Shown: piece after piece, positions 13,569 to 14,601 of the stretch
How the letters are laid out: every line of letters begins with the position of its first letter
How positions within the stretch are numbered: the stretch's first letter is position 1
NCBI GenBank assembly: GCA_023444445.1
Contig: JAEXMK010000143.1
Span: forward strand, 1-14,601
Length of the DNA stretch: 14,601 nt
Direction: 5' to 3'
Origin: Pseudomonadota bacterium
GTDB taxonomy: Bacteria > Pseudomonadota > Alphaproteobacteria > Rhizobiales > Rhizobiaceae
Program-made: the position numbers and the translations under genes
The notes under the pieces: model-generated
Database searches by the model: none
What the model saw: only the letters and a program-made list of their open reading frames with translations
Told to the model about the DNA's origin: nothing

Positions 13569-14515
13569 CGCGCACCTGCCCGCAGTCTCGGGTCGATAAA
13601 GAGATAGGCTATATCGACCACGAAATTCATGATGATGACCAGCGCTGAGAAGAACAGCACGACGGATTGCATCACGACGATATCCCGTTGCGTCAGTGCC
13701 TGATAGGCAAGCCGGCCGAGGCCCGGCAGGTTGAAGACATTTTCCACCAGCACCGCACCCGCAATGAGGAAGGTGAATTGCAGGCCGATCATGGTGACGA
13801 CGGGGATCATCGCGTTCGGCACCGCATGCCGCCACAGCGCCACCCGCTCGCTCAGACCCTTGGCCCGGGCGGTGCGCACGAAATCCTCGTTCATCACCTC
13901 AAGCACGGCGGAACGGCAGACGCGGGTGAGAACGCCGGCCTGCGACAGTGCCAGAGCGATTGCCGGCAGAACTAGCGCCATGAGACCTGCCGAAAAGCTT
14001 GGGCTCCAGCCGGGAAACCCACCTGATGGCATCCAGCCGAGCGTGGTGGAAAAAACGATGATCAGCAGCAGCCCGACCCAGAAGCCCGGCACGGCAATGC
14101 CCACATGGGAAAACAGCCCGGCCGCGAAATCCACCGCCCCGTTGCGGTTCCTCGCCGCCGCGACGCCAAGCGGAATGGCGATGGCAACCGACAGGCAGAC
14201 GGCAAGCAGCGCAAGCGGCAGCGTGACGGCCAGCCGCTCGACGATCAGGCCCGCCACGGGCACGCCATAGGTATAGGATTGCCCGAGATCGCCGCGGAAG
14301 ACGCCAGCAAGCCAGTGGATGTAGCGCAGCAGCAGCGGCTGATCGAGACCCATCTGCTTTTGCAGCGCCGCCAGAGTATCCGGGCTCGCCGACGTGCCGA
14401 GCATGATGGCGGCCGGATCACCCGGCAGCAGGCCCATGACAAGATAGATGATGAGGGAGACGGCAAACAGCGTGATGACGAGGCTTACGAGACGCCGGAT
14501 GAGGAGGGCTAACAT
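13565..14515 (-). CDS. Second peptide-type ABC permease, DppB-like
   Basis: 316 residues, the usual DppB length. The first helix (9-30) ends in the classic LLPGDPA, and GDLGQS (75-80) is present, unlike in the DppB-like protein at 8251. Helices follow at about 95-120, 132-156, 178-198, 235-258 and 281-305. The EAA loop DFVRTARAKGL (211-221) with HAVPNAMIPV (230-239) is intact, and ENVFNLPGLG (258-267) is typical. AGGAGAA lies 8 bases before the ATG. It is the first gene of the visible minus-strand run dppB-dppC-amidase. A binding-protein gene probably lies to its right, beyond the edge. Confidence 0.93.
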   Translation of the reverse strand: MLALLIRRLVSLVITLFAVSLIIYLVMGLLPGDPAAIMLGTSASPDTLAALQKQMGLDQPLLLRYIHWLAGVFRGDLGQSYTYGVPVAGLIVERLAVTLPLALLAVCLSVAIAIPLGVAAARNRNGAVDFAAGLFSHVGIAVPGFWVGLLLIIVFSTTLGWMPSGGFPGWSPSFSAGLMALVLPAIALALSQAGVLTRVCRSAVLEVMNEDFVRTARAKGLSERVALWRHAVPNAMIPVVTMIGLQFTFLIAGAVLVENVFNLPGLGRLAYQALTQRDIVVMQSVVLFFSALVIIMNFVVDIAYLFIDPRLRAGAR

Positions 14516-14574
14516 CTGGCATCTTCTCCTTGCGATATTTTACCCGCGACGGAAGCGCAACTACACACTCCTCC

Positions 14575-14601
14575 GTCATGCCGGACTTGATCCGGCATGA
14601 C
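14575..14601. repeat. Perfect palindrome at the right edge, RIME-like arm
   Basis: GTCATGCCGGA (14575-14585) and TCCGGCATGAC (14591-14601) are exact complements around CTTGA. The sequence CCGTCATnCCGG is shared with the start of the mosaic at 2893, so this is probably one arm of the same repeat family, cut by the window end. It lies upstream of the second permease pair, where a binding-protein gene would be expected to end. Confidence 0.6.

Overview
The window is GC-rich, densely packed and shows the gene content and codon use of an alphaproteobacterium of the Rhizobiaceae, most likely an Agrobacterium/Rhizobium relative. Support comes from a SmoE/SmoC-type polyol uptake locus, several peptide/opine-class ABC importer genes, strong Shine-Dalgarno (SD) sequences, and an intergenic palindromic mosaic resembling the rhizobial RIME elements. 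The assignment is by recognition; no database was searched. I see no RNA genes, phage, insertion sequence, CRISPR array or toxin-antitoxin pair.

Layout. (1) Positions 1-2740, minus strand: a sugar-alcohol locus in the order SorC-family regulator, substrate-binding protein, first permease (cut by the window edge). The gap between regulator and binding protein carries a strong -35 box and at least five copies of a TGAGCAAA-like half-site, a plausible operator set. (2) 2741-3032: intergenic DNA with a four-arm RIME-like palindrome. (3) 3033-10174: a complete peptide-type (family 5) ABC importer split over two divergent transcripts. The binding protein and two permeases run rightward from 6400. 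An M20 amidohydrolase and a fused double-ATPase run leftward from 6094. The shared 305-base gap carries a 10-bp inverted repeat that touches both predicted promoters. (4) 10213-11201, minus: a small ribbon-helix-helix protein and a DJ-1/PfpI-family protein. (5) 11299-14515, minus: a second peptide-type permease pair followed by an amidase; its binding protein and ATPases are not in the window. A perfect palindrome lies at the right edge.

How the genes work together. The central cluster is a self-contained uptake-and-cleavage unit: a periplasmic binding protein with an unusual set of eight cysteines, two permeases, a double ATPase, and a cytoplasmic hydrolase of the hippurate/N-acyl-amino-acid amidohydrolase class. 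The right-hand cluster repeats the logic with a different hydrolase (an amidase-signature enzyme). Both suggest scavenging of amide-linked nitrogen and carbon compounds, as expected for a soil or plant-associated bacterium. The substrates cannot be read from sequence. No clearly new type of system is visible. The best leads are the putative SorC operators, the divergent inverted repeat, the cysteine-rich binding protein and the paired transporter-hydrolase modules.
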